Of a DNA stretch of 64,000 nucleotides, positions 27,269-36,307 are shown piece after piece. Below the pieces are notes generated by a model, which made no database searches, was not told the origin of the DNA, and saw only the letters and a list, made by a program, of their open reading frames with translations. How positions within the stretch are numbered: the stretch's first letter is position 1; each line of letters opens with the position of its first letter. Made by a program: the position numbers and the translations under genes. The DNA comes from Akkermansia sp. (GTDB lineage: Bacteria > Verrucomicrobiota > Verrucomicrobiia > Verrucomicrobiales > Akkermansiaceae), in assembly GCA_017555025.1 (NCBI GenBank), contig JAFZHC010000069.1:22607-86606 (forward strand). The letters run 5' to 3'.

Positions 27269-28831
27269 ATGAGCACACTCAAAGATCAGTTGTTCGAGGA
27301 GATTCTGCAGGCTCGCCAGCGTGTGTATGCTGTGGGTGAGCCTACCCCCCTTCAGCGGCTTTACCTGCCGGGGGTGGATGCCGAGGTATATGCCAAGCGT
27401 GAGGACCTCGGTCCGATTAAGGCATATAAGTGGCGAGGGGCATACAACTGCATGTGCAAGCTTACTCCTGAGCAGCGTGCCGGCGGTGTGGTCGCCGCAA
27501 GTGCAGGTAATCATGGTCAGGGTGTGGCGCTGGCTGCTCGGCGACTGGGGTGCAAGGCTCACATCTTCATGCCCCGTTCCACACCGGTGGTAAAGCAGAA
27601 TGCCGTTAAGAGTCACGGCGGTGATAATGTGGAGATTGTGCTTATCGGCGACTCTTATGATGCTGCATCTGCCGCGGCTCATGAGTTTGCAGATGTTAAC
27701 AACCTGACCTTTGTGCATCCCTATGATGACCCTGCCACCATGGGTGGGCAGGGAACATTGGCCGATGAAGTGGTGATGAGTGGCCATGGTTCATTTGACC
27801 GCGTGTACCTGCAAATTGGCGGTGGCGGTTTGGCTGCCGGGTGTGCCTGTTGGTTTAAGAAGTTCTGGCCCGATTGCAAGTGCATAGGCGTGGAGGGGGT
27901 GAACCAGGCTAGTATGAAGCTTGCCGTCGATAGCGGCGAGCGTAAAGTATTGCCGTATGTGGATGTGTTCTGCGATGGTACTGCCGTACGTGTGGCAGGT
28001 GAGTATACCTATGAACTTTGCCGTGAATTGCTTGATGGGTTTGTGACTGTAAGCAATGATGAGGTTTGTCAGGCTATCCGCTCCCTGTGGAATGGTCTGC
28101 GCGTGGTGCCCGAGCCCTCCGGAGCTATGGGGCTGGCGGCCTTGCTGCAGGATTGGGACGCCGGAAAGATTAAACCGGGCGAAAAGTGTTTGGTGGTGCT
28201 ATCCGGTGGCAATATGGATTTCTCCCAGCTGGGAGTGGTGGCTGCACGCGGTGGCGTGCGCGAGACAAACCGCACGCTGCGTTATCTGCGCATCCCTATG
28301 GAAACCAAACGCGGGCAAATTATCAAGTACCTTAACCACATTCCCGAGGGCGTGCAGCTGATGGATGTGCAGTTTGGCCGCTTGAAAGGTGATATTCAGC
28401 ATCCGGTATTCGGTATTCTGGGTACGGAGGCGCAGTTTGCCGAAATTGAACAGGGCTTGGCCAAGCGGGGGCTTTCCGCGGAAGATGTGACTAATGATGA
28501 AGATGTGCAGTTCCGCATGATTTCCTACGACCGCGTTCACCTGAGTCATCCTGTTTTCTTTGTGATTGAGTTCCCCGAACGTCCCGGCGCATTCCAGGAG
28601 TTTATGAGTGGAGTGGGGCGCTATGCTAACCTCTGCTATTTCAATTACAAATACTCCGGTGAGCATGTGGGCCGTGCTATGGTCGGGCTGGAATTCCTTA
28701 CGGTTGAGGACCGCGAGGCATGCCGCGCTTTTGCTGAGAGTATGAAGGGGACCACAATTCAGAGCATTAAGGAAATGCCTGATAATGTGCGTCGTCGCGT
28801 GCTTGATAATATGTCGCCCATGGAGAGGTAA
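27269..28831 (+). CDS. ilvA: Threonine ammonia-lyase (biosynthetic)
   Basis: IlvA deaminates threonine to 2-oxobutanoate, the first step to isoleucine. The PLP enzyme domain shows the lysine motif KAYKWRGAYN (Schiff-base Lys near residue 54), SAGNHGQGVAL near 80, and the phosphate-binding GGGGLAAG near 188. Residues from about 330 to 520 form the regulatory ACT-like region (RYLRIPMETKRGQ and VIEFPERPGAFQEF). The length, 520, matches the allosteric biosynthetic form rather than the short catabolic one. ilvD is also present in this window at 46066. It is followed by maf after 8 bases. Confidence 0.95.
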   Translation: MSTLKDQLFEEILQARQRVYAVGEPTPLQRLYLPGVDAEVYAKREDLGPIKAYKWRGAYNCMCKLTPEQRAGGVVAASAGNHGQGVALAARRLGCKAHIFMPRSTPVVKQNAVKSHGGDNVEIVLIGDSYDAASAAAHEFADVNNLTFVHPYDDPATMGGQGTLADEVVMSGHGSFDRVYLQIGGGGLAAGCACWFKKFWPDCKCIGVEGVNQASMKLAVDSGERKVLPYVDVFCDGTAVRVAGEYTYELCRELLDGFVTVSNDEVCQAIRSLWNGLRVVPEPSGAMGLAALLQDWDAGKIKPGEKCLVVLSGGNMDFSQLGVVAARGGVRETNRTLRYLRIPMETKRGQIIKYLNHIPEGVQLMDVQFGRLKGDIQHPVFGILGTEAQFAEIEQGLAKRGLSAEDVTNDEDVQFRMISYDRVHLSHPVFFVIEFPERPGAFQEFMSGVGRYANLCYFNYKYSGEHVGRAMVGLEFLTVEDREACRAFAESMKGTTIQSIKEMPDNVRRRVLDNMSPMER

Positions 28832-28839
28832 CACGTGTT

Positions 28840-29388
28840 ATGTTGATACTGGCTTCTCAGTCGCCTCGCCGTAGTGAACTGCTGCGGCGCGAGGGGGTGG
28901 ATTTTACCGTGGTGGTGAAGGATACCGAGGAAGAGCATGATGCCTCTCTGTCGCCGCAAGTGCTCTGTGCCCGTAATGCCGCCGCCAAGGCCGAGGCTGT
29001 AGCGGTCGATTATCCGCAGGCTACGGTGCTGGGGGCCGATACGCTGGTGTTTATCGATGGTACGCCGTTGGGTAAGCCGGCTGATAAGGAGGATGCTGTG
29101 CGCATGCTCATGCGGTTGCAAGGGCGCACTCATTGCGTGTGCACGGCTGTGGCTGTTATTTTGCCCGGTGGTGAACGGCGGGATTTTGCCGACATCAGCT
29201 ATGTGACTTTCCGCCCGCTAACGGAGTCTGACGTGCTCCGTTATATGCAGTTGGTGAATGTGATGGATAAGGCCGGAGCCTACGCCATTCAGGAGCATGG
29301 TGAGCTCATTATCGAGAGCATTGAGGGCGATTTCGATAATATCGTCGGTCTGCCGGTAACTCGCCTGCTGCAGGTGCTGCGCGGTTAA
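28840..29388 (+). CDS. maf: Maf-family nucleotide pyrophosphatase
   Basis: Maf proteins hydrolyse non-canonical or damaged nucleoside triphosphates. The 182-residue protein starts with the family signature LILASQSPRRSELLRR (residues 2-17), contains GADTLVF near 67 with the metal-binding Asp, KPADKEDA near 81, and the C-terminal IVGLPVTRLLQVL. Whether it prefers dTTP/UTP or modified nucleotides cannot be settled from these motifs. A GGAGAGG stretch inside the end of ilvA lies about 12 bases before the ATG and could act as a Shine-Dalgarno. The downstream gene converges with a three-base gap. Confidence 0.93.
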   Translation: MLILASQSPRRSELLRREGVDFTVVVKDTEEEHDASLSPQVLCARNAAAKAEAVAVDYPQATVLGADTLVFIDGTPLGKPADKEDAVRMLMRLQGRTHCVCTAVAVILPGGERRDFADISYVTFRPLTESDVLRYMQLVNVMDKAGAYAIQEHGELIIESIEGDFDNIVGLPVTRLLQVLRG

Positions 29389-29391
29389 AGC

Positions 29392-30576
29392 TTACTTTTT
29401 ATCGGGCGGGCACAGGTTGATGACTGTTATTTCGGAGGGAACTCCGAGGCGCAGGCAGACGGGTGTCCACAGGCTGGTGCCGGGGGAAACATAAAGCTGC
29501 ATGGCACCAACGCGGTAGTAACCGCAGGCGTAGCCGCCATTCAGGTGGGCAACAATCTGCTGCAGACCGGGAAATTGCCCGCCGTGCGTGTGACCGCTCA
29601 GTTGCAGGTCGATGTCGTAATTTGAGGCAAGCGTGGCGATGCGCGGCTGGTGTGCCAGAAGAACGGTGGGGTAGTTGCGTTGGCTGTCTTCACGTAGCGG
29701 TGCCAGCTCACTCAGCGCGGGGGGCTGCTGCCCGGTGCGTTTTACTATGGGGTCATGCAGGCCTATCAGGCAGAGGTGTTTGCGAATGCCGCCCTCCAGC
29801 TCAACACTCAGTAACTCGCGGCGTCCGTCGATAAACTCTATCCCCAGAGATTTCAGGTAGCTCAGCCAACTGTTCGTTCCCCAGAAGTAATCGTGATTGC
29901 CGGTAACGGCGTAGACGCCCATGGGAGCATCCAACTCGCGGAGGGGAGCAAGAGCTTCGCCGCAATCGGCTACAGTACCATCGGCAAAATCGCCGGTAAT
30001 GACCACGACGTCGGGCGCCTCTTTATTGACGCGCTGTACGATATCTCGGTAAAAATCGCTCCCCTTGGTGCTATCGGCGTGTAAATCACTAAGGTGTACC
30101 AGGCGAATGGGGTGAGCCTCGCTTGGCATGGCTGCAATCGGCAGGTTTATGCTGTGAAGCTCGGGCGCCTTAATGCCGCACCATGTTCCCCAGCCTGTCA
30201 ACGCAAGTATGAGCAGCAGCATAGACAGATTGAAGCTGTTGTTGATTTGCCGCCATGTGTCTGCCGGTTTGCGATGTGTCAGCCACAGTACCAGATAGAG
30301 CGGAAGCCGGATGACATCTGCCGCCAGCAACAACAGAGCGTAGCCGGCCACCGCGCAGAATAACCAGCAACCGCCCCATACCACCCAATCAGGTAAGGTG
30401 GGTGTGAAAAAGTTTTCGCCCTCAAGCAGATACAGCAGGTGGAACTTGCCTGCCGCCGCCAGCGTGAGCAAGCTGAGCAGGTATTTGACTGCTCGATGTG
30501 CACGCAGCGGGAGAACGGCTCGTACGATGACATACAGAGCAATGAGTAAAGCAAAAAGCGAGACGTAATAAAACAT
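29392..30576 (-). CDS. Membrane-bound metallophosphoesterase
   Basis: Four hydrophobic helices (within residues 1-140) precede a calcineurin-like phosphoesterase domain. Metal-binding motifs are complete: VHLSDLHAD near 161, VITGDFADG near 195, GNHDYFWG near 227, LLAHQP near 307 and LSGHTHGGQFPG near 333. Relatives include UDP-2,3-diacylglucosamine hydrolase-like and YaeI-type enzymes; the substrate here is not known. The active domain faces whichever side the last helix leaves it, probably the cytoplasm or periplasm with lipid access. Its promoter lies back to back with that of coaB. Confidence 0.88.
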   Translation of the reverse strand: MFYYVSLFALLIALYVIVRAVLPLRAHRAVKYLLSLLTLAAAGKFHLLYLLEGENFFTPTLPDWVVWGGCWLFCAVAGYALLLLAADVIRLPLYLVLWLTHRKPADTWRQINNSFNLSMLLLILALTGWGTWCGIKAPELHSINLPIAAMPSEAHPIRLVHLSDLHADSTKGSDFYRDIVQRVNKEAPDVVVITGDFADGTVADCGEALAPLRELDAPMGVYAVTGNHDYFWGTNSWLSYLKSLGIEFIDGRRELLSVELEGGIRKHLCLIGLHDPIVKRTGQQPPALSELAPLREDSQRNYPTVLLAHQPRIATLASNYDIDLQLSGHTHGGQFPGLQQIVAHLNGGYACGYYRVGAMQLYVSPGTSLWTPVCLRLGVPSEITVINLCPPDKK

Positions 30577-30596
30577 ATGACCGGACGTGGGCTGCC

Positions 30597-30625
30597 AATG
30601 TAACGAATTTGAAACGGTATGTCAA
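30597..30625 (-). promoter_or_regulatory. Promoter of the metallophosphoesterase gene
   Basis: On the minus strand TTGACA (30625-30620) and TACATT (30602-30597), 17 bp apart, 20 bases before the ATG at 30576. It is divergent from the coaB promoter 13 bases away. Confidence 0.7.
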
Positions 30626-30638
30626 GAGCATATCACGC

Positions 30639-30667
30639 TTGCAAAACGGCGGTATATCTGGTAGAAT
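30639..30667 (+). promoter_or_regulatory. Promoter of coaB-rsgA, predicted leaderless
   Basis: TTGCAA at 30639-30644 and TAGAAT at 30662-30667, 17 bp apart; seven bases separate the -10 box from the ATG at 30675. Confidence 0.75.
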
Positions 30668-30674
30668 GCTCCGC

Positions 30675-31304
30675 ATGAAGTTCCTCATCACCGCAGGCCC
30701 GACACGCGAGGCTATCGACCCGGTCCGTTACCTTACCAACCGTTCATCGGGGCGTATGGGCTATGCGTTGGCCGGTGCTGCCCGTCATGAGGGACATGAT
30801 GTATTGCTAATCTCCGGGCCGACAACTCTGGATGTGCCGGCCGGGGTGGATTTCATTAATGTGGAAAGTGCACAGCAGATGTATGATGCTGTGCGCGATA
30901 TGATAAAAGGTGTTGATGTGGCGATTCTCTGTGCTGCTGTAGCTGATTACCGACCGGTAGCTGTAGCCGAGCACAAGATGAAGAAAAACGCCGAGCGCCT
31001 GGTGCTGGAATTGGAGCGTACGCCGGATATTCTGGGGAGTATGCGCTCGGTTTTCGGCTTTGAGGGTAAGTTGATTGGTTTTGCTGCCGAGACTCAGAAT
31101 TTGGTGGACTATGCTCGCGGAAAGCTCGAGCGTAAACAATGTGACTTTGTGGTGGCAAATGACGTCTCGCAACCCGGTATAGGATTTGATTCACGCGAGA
31201 ATGCTGTGGTGCTGGTGTACCCTGACCATGAAATATATCTGGAGCAGGATACCAAAGAGCATATCGCTATGCAGATTATCGAACACGCGACTATCTTGTC
31301 ATGA
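30675..31304 (+). CDS. coaB: Phosphopantothenate-cysteine ligase, stand-alone CoaB
   Basis: CoaB joins cysteine to 4'-phosphopantothenate in coenzyme A synthesis. In most bacteria it is fused behind the decarboxylase CoaC; here the 209-residue protein contains only the ligase half. Motifs: TAGPTREAIDPVRYLTNRSSG at residues 6-26, AAVADYRP near 98, the KMKK lysine motif near 111 and GFAAET near 141. The start at 30675 is supported by the promoter; upstream in-frame codons overlap it. It overlaps rsgA by four bases (ATGA). No CoaC gene is seen in the window. Confidence 0.93.
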   Translation: MKFLITAGPTREAIDPVRYLTNRSSGRMGYALAGAARHEGHDVLLISGPTTLDVPAGVDFINVESAQQMYDAVRDMIKGVDVAILCAAVADYRPVAVAEHKMKKNAERLVLELERTPDILGSMRSVFGFEGKLIGFAAETQNLVDYARGKLERKQCDFVVANDVSQPGIGFDSRENAVVLVYPDHEIYLEQDTKEHIAMQIIEHATILS

Positions 31305-32416
31305 CTGTCACCATGGAAATGCTCGGGTGGAATGCCGAGCTCGCAGCTGCTTTTGCCGCGCTGGAGCACCCGGAGTGGTACCCCGCCCGTATTATTCGCG
31401 AAACAAAAATCAATTTTACCGTTATCGCCAAGGGTAAAGGCGACCATGAAGTGGTGCTCAGCGGTAAGGTGTGGCATGATGCGGTGAGCGATGCCGACCT
31501 GCCTACGGTAGGTGATTGGGTAGCTGTTGACCCCGGACAGGGGAAAGACCTGCCTGTTATCCGCGCTATGCTGCCGCGCCGCAATCGATTCTCCCGCAAA
31601 GCGCCGGGTAAAAGCTGCGCAGAGCAGGTGATAGGTACTAACATTGATGTGGTCGTGGTCGTGACAGACGCTGACAGCGACTATAACCTGCGCCGAATTG
31701 AGCGCTACCTGACTCTCATTCACAAATGTGGCGCTAAGCCTGTCGTGTTGATTAACAAGGAGGATATTGTGCCGGCGGAGCAAATGAAGCGGGCTTGCGA
31801 TGAGGTGGCTGCTCTCGGCGTGGAGGTGTATCCTATTGTAGCCCGCTGGAAGAAGGGCTACCCCAAGTATCTGCGCCGCGTGCCTAAAGGGATGACTATC
31901 ACGGTGGTAGGCTCCTCCGGTGTGGGCAAGAGTACTTTTGTGAACTCCCTGCTGGGCGACGAATGGCTCGAAACCGGTGGTGTGAACGAAGTGACCGGCA
32001 AGGGGCGCCATACAACTGTTGCCCGCGAGCTTGTGGTGCTGCCCGGTGGTGGGGTGCTCATTGATAACCCCGGTATGCGTGAAATTCAGATGTGGACGGA
32101 TGTAGCCGGCCTTCGAGCTCAGTTTGATGACCTGGCCGCTCTCGCCGGGGAGTGCCGTTTTGCGGACTGTTCGCATCGCAAAGATGCCGGTTGCGCCATA
32201 CGCGCCGCTCTCGAAGCCGGTACTCTGGCTCAGGAACGTTATGAACATTTCCTTAACCTTGATGCTGAGATTGCTGAGCTGGAACGTCGCTCCGCTAAAC
32301 GACAGATGACTTTGGAGCGCGTTTCTCGCCGGGAAAAACGCAATACCTTGCGCAACAGGGACGACCGGGAAGAGCAGCGCCGGGATTTGCACCCGAACCG
32401 ACGCCAACTCCATTGA
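31301..32416 (+). CDS. rsgA: Ribosome small-subunit biogenesis GTPase RsgA
   Basis: RsgA checks maturation of the 30S decoding centre. The 371-residue protein has an N-terminal OB-fold, then the circularly permuted GTPase order typical of the family: G4 NKED (about 148) before G1 GSSGVGKSTFVN (about 205) and G3 DNPGMRE (about 250). The C-terminal zinc site has CRFADCSHRKDAGC near 286-299. The tail is rich in Arg and Lys. Translation is coupled to coaB through a four-base overlap. Confidence 0.95.
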   Translation: MTVTMEMLGWNAELAAAFAALEHPEWYPARIIRETKINFTVIAKGKGDHEVVLSGKVWHDAVSDADLPTVGDWVAVDPGQGKDLPVIRAMLPRRNRFSRKAPGKSCAEQVIGTNIDVVVVVTDADSDYNLRRIERYLTLIHKCGAKPVVLINKEDIVPAEQMKRACDEVAALGVEVYPIVARWKKGYPKYLRRVPKGMTITVVGSSGVGKSTFVNSLLGDEWLETGGVNEVTGKGRHTTVARELVVLPGGGVLIDNPGMREIQMWTDVAGLRAQFDDLAALAGECRFADCSHRKDAGCAIRAALEAGTLAQERYEHFLNLDAEIAELERRSAKRQMTLERVSRREKRNTLRNRDDREEQRRDLHPNRRQLH

Positions 32417-32513
32417 GATGGCCGGATATCCTTGTTTTTTAGCTGTGAACATGTTGAAATAACAGCTTTTTACCCGTAAAAGTAAAAAAAATAAAAAAAA
32501 TGAGCTTGAAATC

Positions 32514-32542
32514 TTGAAAAGCTCAACATGTTATGGTATTAT
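32514..32542 (+). promoter_or_regulatory. Strong promoter with upstream A-tracts before the SNF2 gene
   Basis: TTGAAA at 32514-32519 and TATTAT at 32537-32542, 17 bp apart. Two A-tracts at 32483-32500 resemble an UP element. The -10 box ends six bases before an ATG at 32549 that opens a 30-codon frame, not the SNF2 frame. Confidence 0.65.
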
Positions 32543-32548
32543 TCAACT

Positions 32549-32641
32549 ATGGACGCCCTGCGCACACGCGGCATGAAGTATGCCTGTGCACCGTGCTGTC
32601 AAACGTCAGAAAGCTCGTCACATGTTAAGTCCCGCTCTTAA
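32549..32641 (+). other. Candidate leaderless upstream ORF overlapping the SNF2 start
   Basis: An ATG placed exactly where transcription is predicted to begin opens a 30-codon frame (MDALRTRGMKYACAPCCQTS and onward) ending at TAA 32639-32641. It overlaps the first 20 codons of the SNF2 helicase gene in a different frame. It may be a regulatory leader peptide, or simply untranslated sequence. The peptide has no recognisable domain. Confidence 0.3.
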
Positions 32642-35600
32642 TCCCGATCGCGCCACTCTTAACTTCCTTAATGCCTATTCAGAGGAAGTGCGTAACGAAG
32701 GAGAAAAGCTCCAGAAAGATGGAGCCGTTACGCAAATTTTCGGCAACCACCTGTTTATTCAAGGCAGAGTGGAGACTCGTAACGGAGTCTTCCGTACCAG
32801 CCTTCGTTTGCAGGGAAATCGTTGGTTTGGTTCGGCTACGGCTGAGGATGAAGATGTTGCCGGCGCATGCCTTATTGCCACGATGATTGAGCGCATGTAC
32901 CGTGGCACCAGCATGCCCGAAAGCCCGAACGAGCTGAATGAAATTCCCCTTACTGACGTTCTGGAGGAGAAGCTTGATCGTGACCTCGACCAGAAGGAAA
33001 TTGATTTCGTAACCAAGCTGGAGAAGCGCTATCGCCGCTTTGCCATTGAGCAGGAGATTCATGACCACGACCTCGTGCGCCTCAATCCTCGCTGGGATAT
33101 CACCGGTTATGAGGCTCTCGACCTCTGGCCTCAGCCGCCCCGTAACATTCTGGAGTTCTGGAATTACATTGCTTATGCCTTCACCAAGAAGCGAATCTCC
33201 TATCCGGAGTTCATGAACGTGGTGACGGACCTTGAGAAGGTGCAGCGTAAAATCAGCGAGTGGGAGCGCGAGAAGGAAGTGGGCACGTGGTATGAGCGCA
33301 TTCAGAGCGTGAATGAACGCCCGCCGCAGCCGCCGCGCCACCCCATGCACATGCGCTTGGTGTCGACCATTAACGAGGCTCGTTTTGAGTACCGTTATAC
33401 CGATAAAGAGGACTGGATGCCCATTCGTGAGCGCGGTCAGCTGGATTCTCTGTTGTCTGAGTTCCTGCACGGTGCATTGAAGACAGATCCTCAGACGGAT
33501 ATTCTGCTGAATGTTCTTCGCGACTATGCTGACCGCGAGGAGACCGTTATTCTTGACCTCGATAAGGAGGCAGCCTGCTGCGTGATGAACCGCCTTTTCC
33601 ACCAGCCGGCACTCAAGGGCTATCTGGTAAACCTTGATGAATGCTACTTTAAGGTGGTCAAAGAGCCGCTGAAGTGGATTTGCATTGATGACCCCATTGT
33701 TCCCGATTGCTATGGCTTGCAGTTGGTGACGGCTGCCGGTGTGCACGTTACCCACTCTGTACGTCAGCTGCCGGGGCAGGTGGAACTGTACCAGTCTGAC
33801 GAAACGGTATTCCCCGGTCCTCCCCGTTGGCTGGAGAGCACGGAAGTTGAGCCTCGCTACTCCATTCCCAAGTCGGTAATTGACAGTCTGGATGGTGTGG
33901 AGTTCCTGCGCAAGATTGGCGCAACGCTGCCTCCCAGCATGGAGGAGCGCGTGGTGGACATTGAGATGAAGCCCACCTTCAGCATGAAGATTGTGCGTGG
34001 CCTTACCAGTGCAGATACCGAGCACGTGTTGCTTGAGGTTACTGCGCAGGATGACCCCGGCCGCCGTAAGGAACGGCTGGGTAAGGATGATTGGGAACTT
34101 GTGGAGCAGATGCCGGTGAAGGATCGTACCCTCCTGCGCTTCATTCGTGATTATCTCTACCCCATCCCCGGCTTGCTGGAGGAAATGAACTTCACATACG
34201 ATGGGCCGTTGACTGCTTTTAAGAGCCGTATCACCAAGCAGTTCCCTGAGAAATTTGCTGAGTGGGCCAAGTCAATTCCCGACACCATTAAGGTGGAGAT
34301 GGATGATAACCTCAAGTCGCTGATGGCTGACCCCGTGGCTGCTGCCATTCGCTTTGAGGTCGTTAATCAGGAAATTGACTGGTTTGACCTGCGCGTCGTG
34401 ATTGATGTGGAGGGTGTAACCTTGAGCAAGGAGCAGATTCGAGCCCTCGTTTCCGCACGCGGTGGCTACGTGCGCATGGATGACGGCCGCTGGATGCGCT
34501 TGGAAATTAAGCTCGACGATGCTCAGCGAGATGCCGTTACCAAGCTGGGGCTTGATCCCTTCGACCTCTCCGGTGAGACGCACCGCATGCATGCCCTGCA
34601 GCTGGCAGACCCGCGTGCTGCCGAGGTATTTGACCCGAAGGCATGGCAGAAGATTAAGGAGCGTACGGCTGAGATTAAGATTGACGTGAAGCCCGATGTG
34701 CCGAACACGCTGCAGGCTACGCTGCGCCCCTACCAGATTGAAGGTTTCCACTTCCTGGCCTACTTGGCAGAAAACGGCTTCGGTGGTATTTTGGCTGACG
34801 ACATGGGTCTGGGTAAGACTATTCAGTCCATCACTTATGTACTCTGGCTGCGCGAGGACTTCCTGCGTCGCAATAAGCAGGGGCGTAAGAAGGTGACGAT
34901 TCCTCCCGTGTTGATTGTATGTCCCAAGTCTGTGTTGGACGTGTGGGCCAGCGAAACGGAGAAGTTTGCCCCCGGTGTGCGTGTGCTGGTCATTCGCAAC
35001 AAGGAGCAGGCTGTGGTGGAGGATATTCTCGCCAACTACGATATGGTGGTGATTAACTATGCTCAGTTGCGTGTGTGCGGTGAGCAGGTCAATGCCATTA
35101 AGTGGTTGACTGTTATTCTTGATGAAGGTCAGCAGATTAAGAACCCTGATTCCAAGGCTGCAAAATCTGCCCGCGAGCTTACGGCATACAACCGTTTGGT
35201 GCTCTCCGGTACTCCTATCGAAAACCGTTTGCTGGATATGTGGTCGCTTATGGCCTTCGCCATGCCCGGTGTGCTGGGAAGCCGTGCCTACTTTAAGAAG
35301 CGTTTCGATAAGCGCAAGGACTCCCAGAGCCAGAACCGCTTGGCAGCCCGCCTTAAGCCCTTCCTGCTGCGCCGTACCAAGCAGCAGGTGGCTAAAGACC
35401 TGCCGCCCCGTACCGAAGAAGAGGTATATGCCAAGATGGAGGGCATTCAGCGCCAGCTGTACAAGGCAGAGCTGCGCCGTATTCAGAAGGCTTTGCTCGG
35501 CGTAGATTCCGACGAGTCGGTCAAGAAGAACTCCTTTGCCATTTTGCAGGGGCTTATGCGCTTGCGCCAGATATGTTGTCACCCCGGTCTGGTGGACAAG

Positions 35601-36167
35601 AAGTACGCCGGCGAGAGCAGCGCCAAGCTCAATGCGCTCTTCTACCTGCTGGACCAGCTGCGTGATGAAGGTCACAAGGTGCTGGTGTTCTCCCAGTTCG
35701 TCTCGATGCTCGACATCATTAAGGCTCGCCTCGAGGCTGACAGTCGCCCCTTCAATTACCTTACCGGTGCTACCAAGGACCGTAAGGCTGAGATTGAGAA
35801 GTTCCAGACGACCAAGGAGCCGAGCGTGTTCCTGCTTTCGCTCAAAGCCGGTGGTGCCGGTCTTAACCTTACCTCTGCCTCCTACGTCATTCTGTACGAT
35901 CCGTGGTGGAACCCGGCTGTGGAAAGCCAGGCTATCGACCGTACGCACCGAATCGGCCAGAAGAATAAGGTGATTGCTTATCGTCTGCTTACCCGTGACT
36001 CGGTGGAAGAGAAGATTCGCGTGCTGCAGCACCAGAAGAACCAGCTTGTTACCAATGTGCTGGGTGATGAAGGCTTTGCTTCCAGTCTCGACCTTAACGA
36101 TTTGCAGTTCATTCTGGCTCACGGTGGCGACGATACCGACGACGATATGCCCGTCATTGAAGCCTGA
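32580..36167 (+). CDS. SNF2/SWI2-family ATPase (bacterial helicase-like)
   Basis: This 1195-residue protein is a DNA-translocating SNF2 ATPase. The C-terminal motor has LRPYQIEGFHFLAYL near 715, Walker A DDMGLGKT near 740, the motif II form DEGQQIKN near 847, LSGTPIENRL near 877, and SLKAGGAGLNLTSASYVI with DRTHRIGQ near 1090-1125. The N-terminal 690 residues include a region (about 50-100) laid out like a SWIM module but without its CxC/CxH zinc ligands, and the usual bacterial SNF2_N-type segment. A second ATG at 32622 is possible and would shorten the basic start. The cellular role of such ATPases in bacteria is mostly unknown. Confidence 0.92.
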   Translation: MPVHRAVKRQKARHMLSPALNPDRATLNFLNAYSEEVRNEGEKLQKDGAVTQIFGNHLFIQGRVETRNGVFRTSLRLQGNRWFGSATAEDEDVAGACLIATMIERMYRGTSMPESPNELNEIPLTDVLEEKLDRDLDQKEIDFVTKLEKRYRRFAIEQEIHDHDLVRLNPRWDITGYEALDLWPQPPRNILEFWNYIAYAFTKKRISYPEFMNVVTDLEKVQRKISEWEREKEVGTWYERIQSVNERPPQPPRHPMHMRLVSTINEARFEYRYTDKEDWMPIRERGQLDSLLSEFLHGALKTDPQTDILLNVLRDYADREETVILDLDKEAACCVMNRLFHQPALKGYLVNLDECYFKVVKEPLKWICIDDPIVPDCYGLQLVTAAGVHVTHSVRQLPGQVELYQSDETVFPGPPRWLESTEVEPRYSIPKSVIDSLDGVEFLRKIGATLPPSMEERVVDIEMKPTFSMKIVRGLTSADTEHVLLEVTAQDDPGRRKERLGKDDWELVEQMPVKDRTLLRFIRDYLYPIPGLLEEMNFTYDGPLTAFKSRITKQFPEKFAEWAKSIPDTIKVEMDDNLKSLMADPVAAAIRFEVVNQEIDWFDLRVVIDVEGVTLSKEQIRALVSARGGYVRMDDGRWMRLEIKLDDAQRDAVTKLGLDPFDLSGETHRMHALQLADPRAAEVFDPKAWQKIKERTAEIKIDVKPDVPNTLQATLRPYQIEGFHFLAYLAENGFGGILADDMGLGKTIQSITYVLWLREDFLRRNKQGRKKVTIPPVLIVCPKSVLDVWASETEKFAPGVRVLVIRNKEQAVVEDILANYDMVVINYAQLRVCGEQVNAIKWLTVILDEGQQIKNPDSKAAKSARELTAYNRLVLSGTPIENRLLDMWSLMAFAMPGVLGSRAYFKKRFDKRKDSQSQNRLAARLKPFLLRRTKQQVAKDLPPRTEEEVYAKMEGIQRQLYKAELRRIQKALLGVDSDESVKKNSFAILQGLMRLRQICCHPGLVDKKYAGESSAKLNALFYLLDQLRDEGHKVLVFSQFVSMLDIIKARLEADSRPFNYLTGATKDRKAEIEKFQTTKEPSVFLLSLKAGGAGLNLTSASYVILYDPWWNPAVESQAIDRTHRIGQKNKVIAYRLLTRDSVEEKIRVLQHQKNQLVTNVLGDEGFASSLDLNDLQFILAHGGDDTDDDMPVIEA

Positions 36168-36189
36168 TAATAACTTGTTAAAATCCTTT

Positions 36190-36278
36190 CAGTCCCCCTC
36201 TGCATTCATGTGAGTGCAGAGGGGGACTGGTTAATGGAAACGAAATAAAACGGGAGCTTGCGCTGTCAGGCTCCTTTT
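36190..36278 (+). terminator. Double hairpin terminator after the SNF2 gene
   Basis: A perfect 15-bp stem CAGTCCCCCTCTGCA/TGCAGAGGGGGACTG (36190-36229) lacks a T run. A second, shorter stem GGAGC/GCTCC (36253-36274) is followed by TTTTCGCTTT, and probably completes termination. Confidence 0.7.
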
Positions 36279-36307
36279 CGCTTTCTGTATTAAGCTGTTT
36301 TTGTATA

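Noticed and set aside
32679..36122. 448- and 616-codon minus-strand frames opposite the SNF2 gene
   Set aside because: The sense strand has a complete SNF2 motor with all motifs; the antisense products show none.
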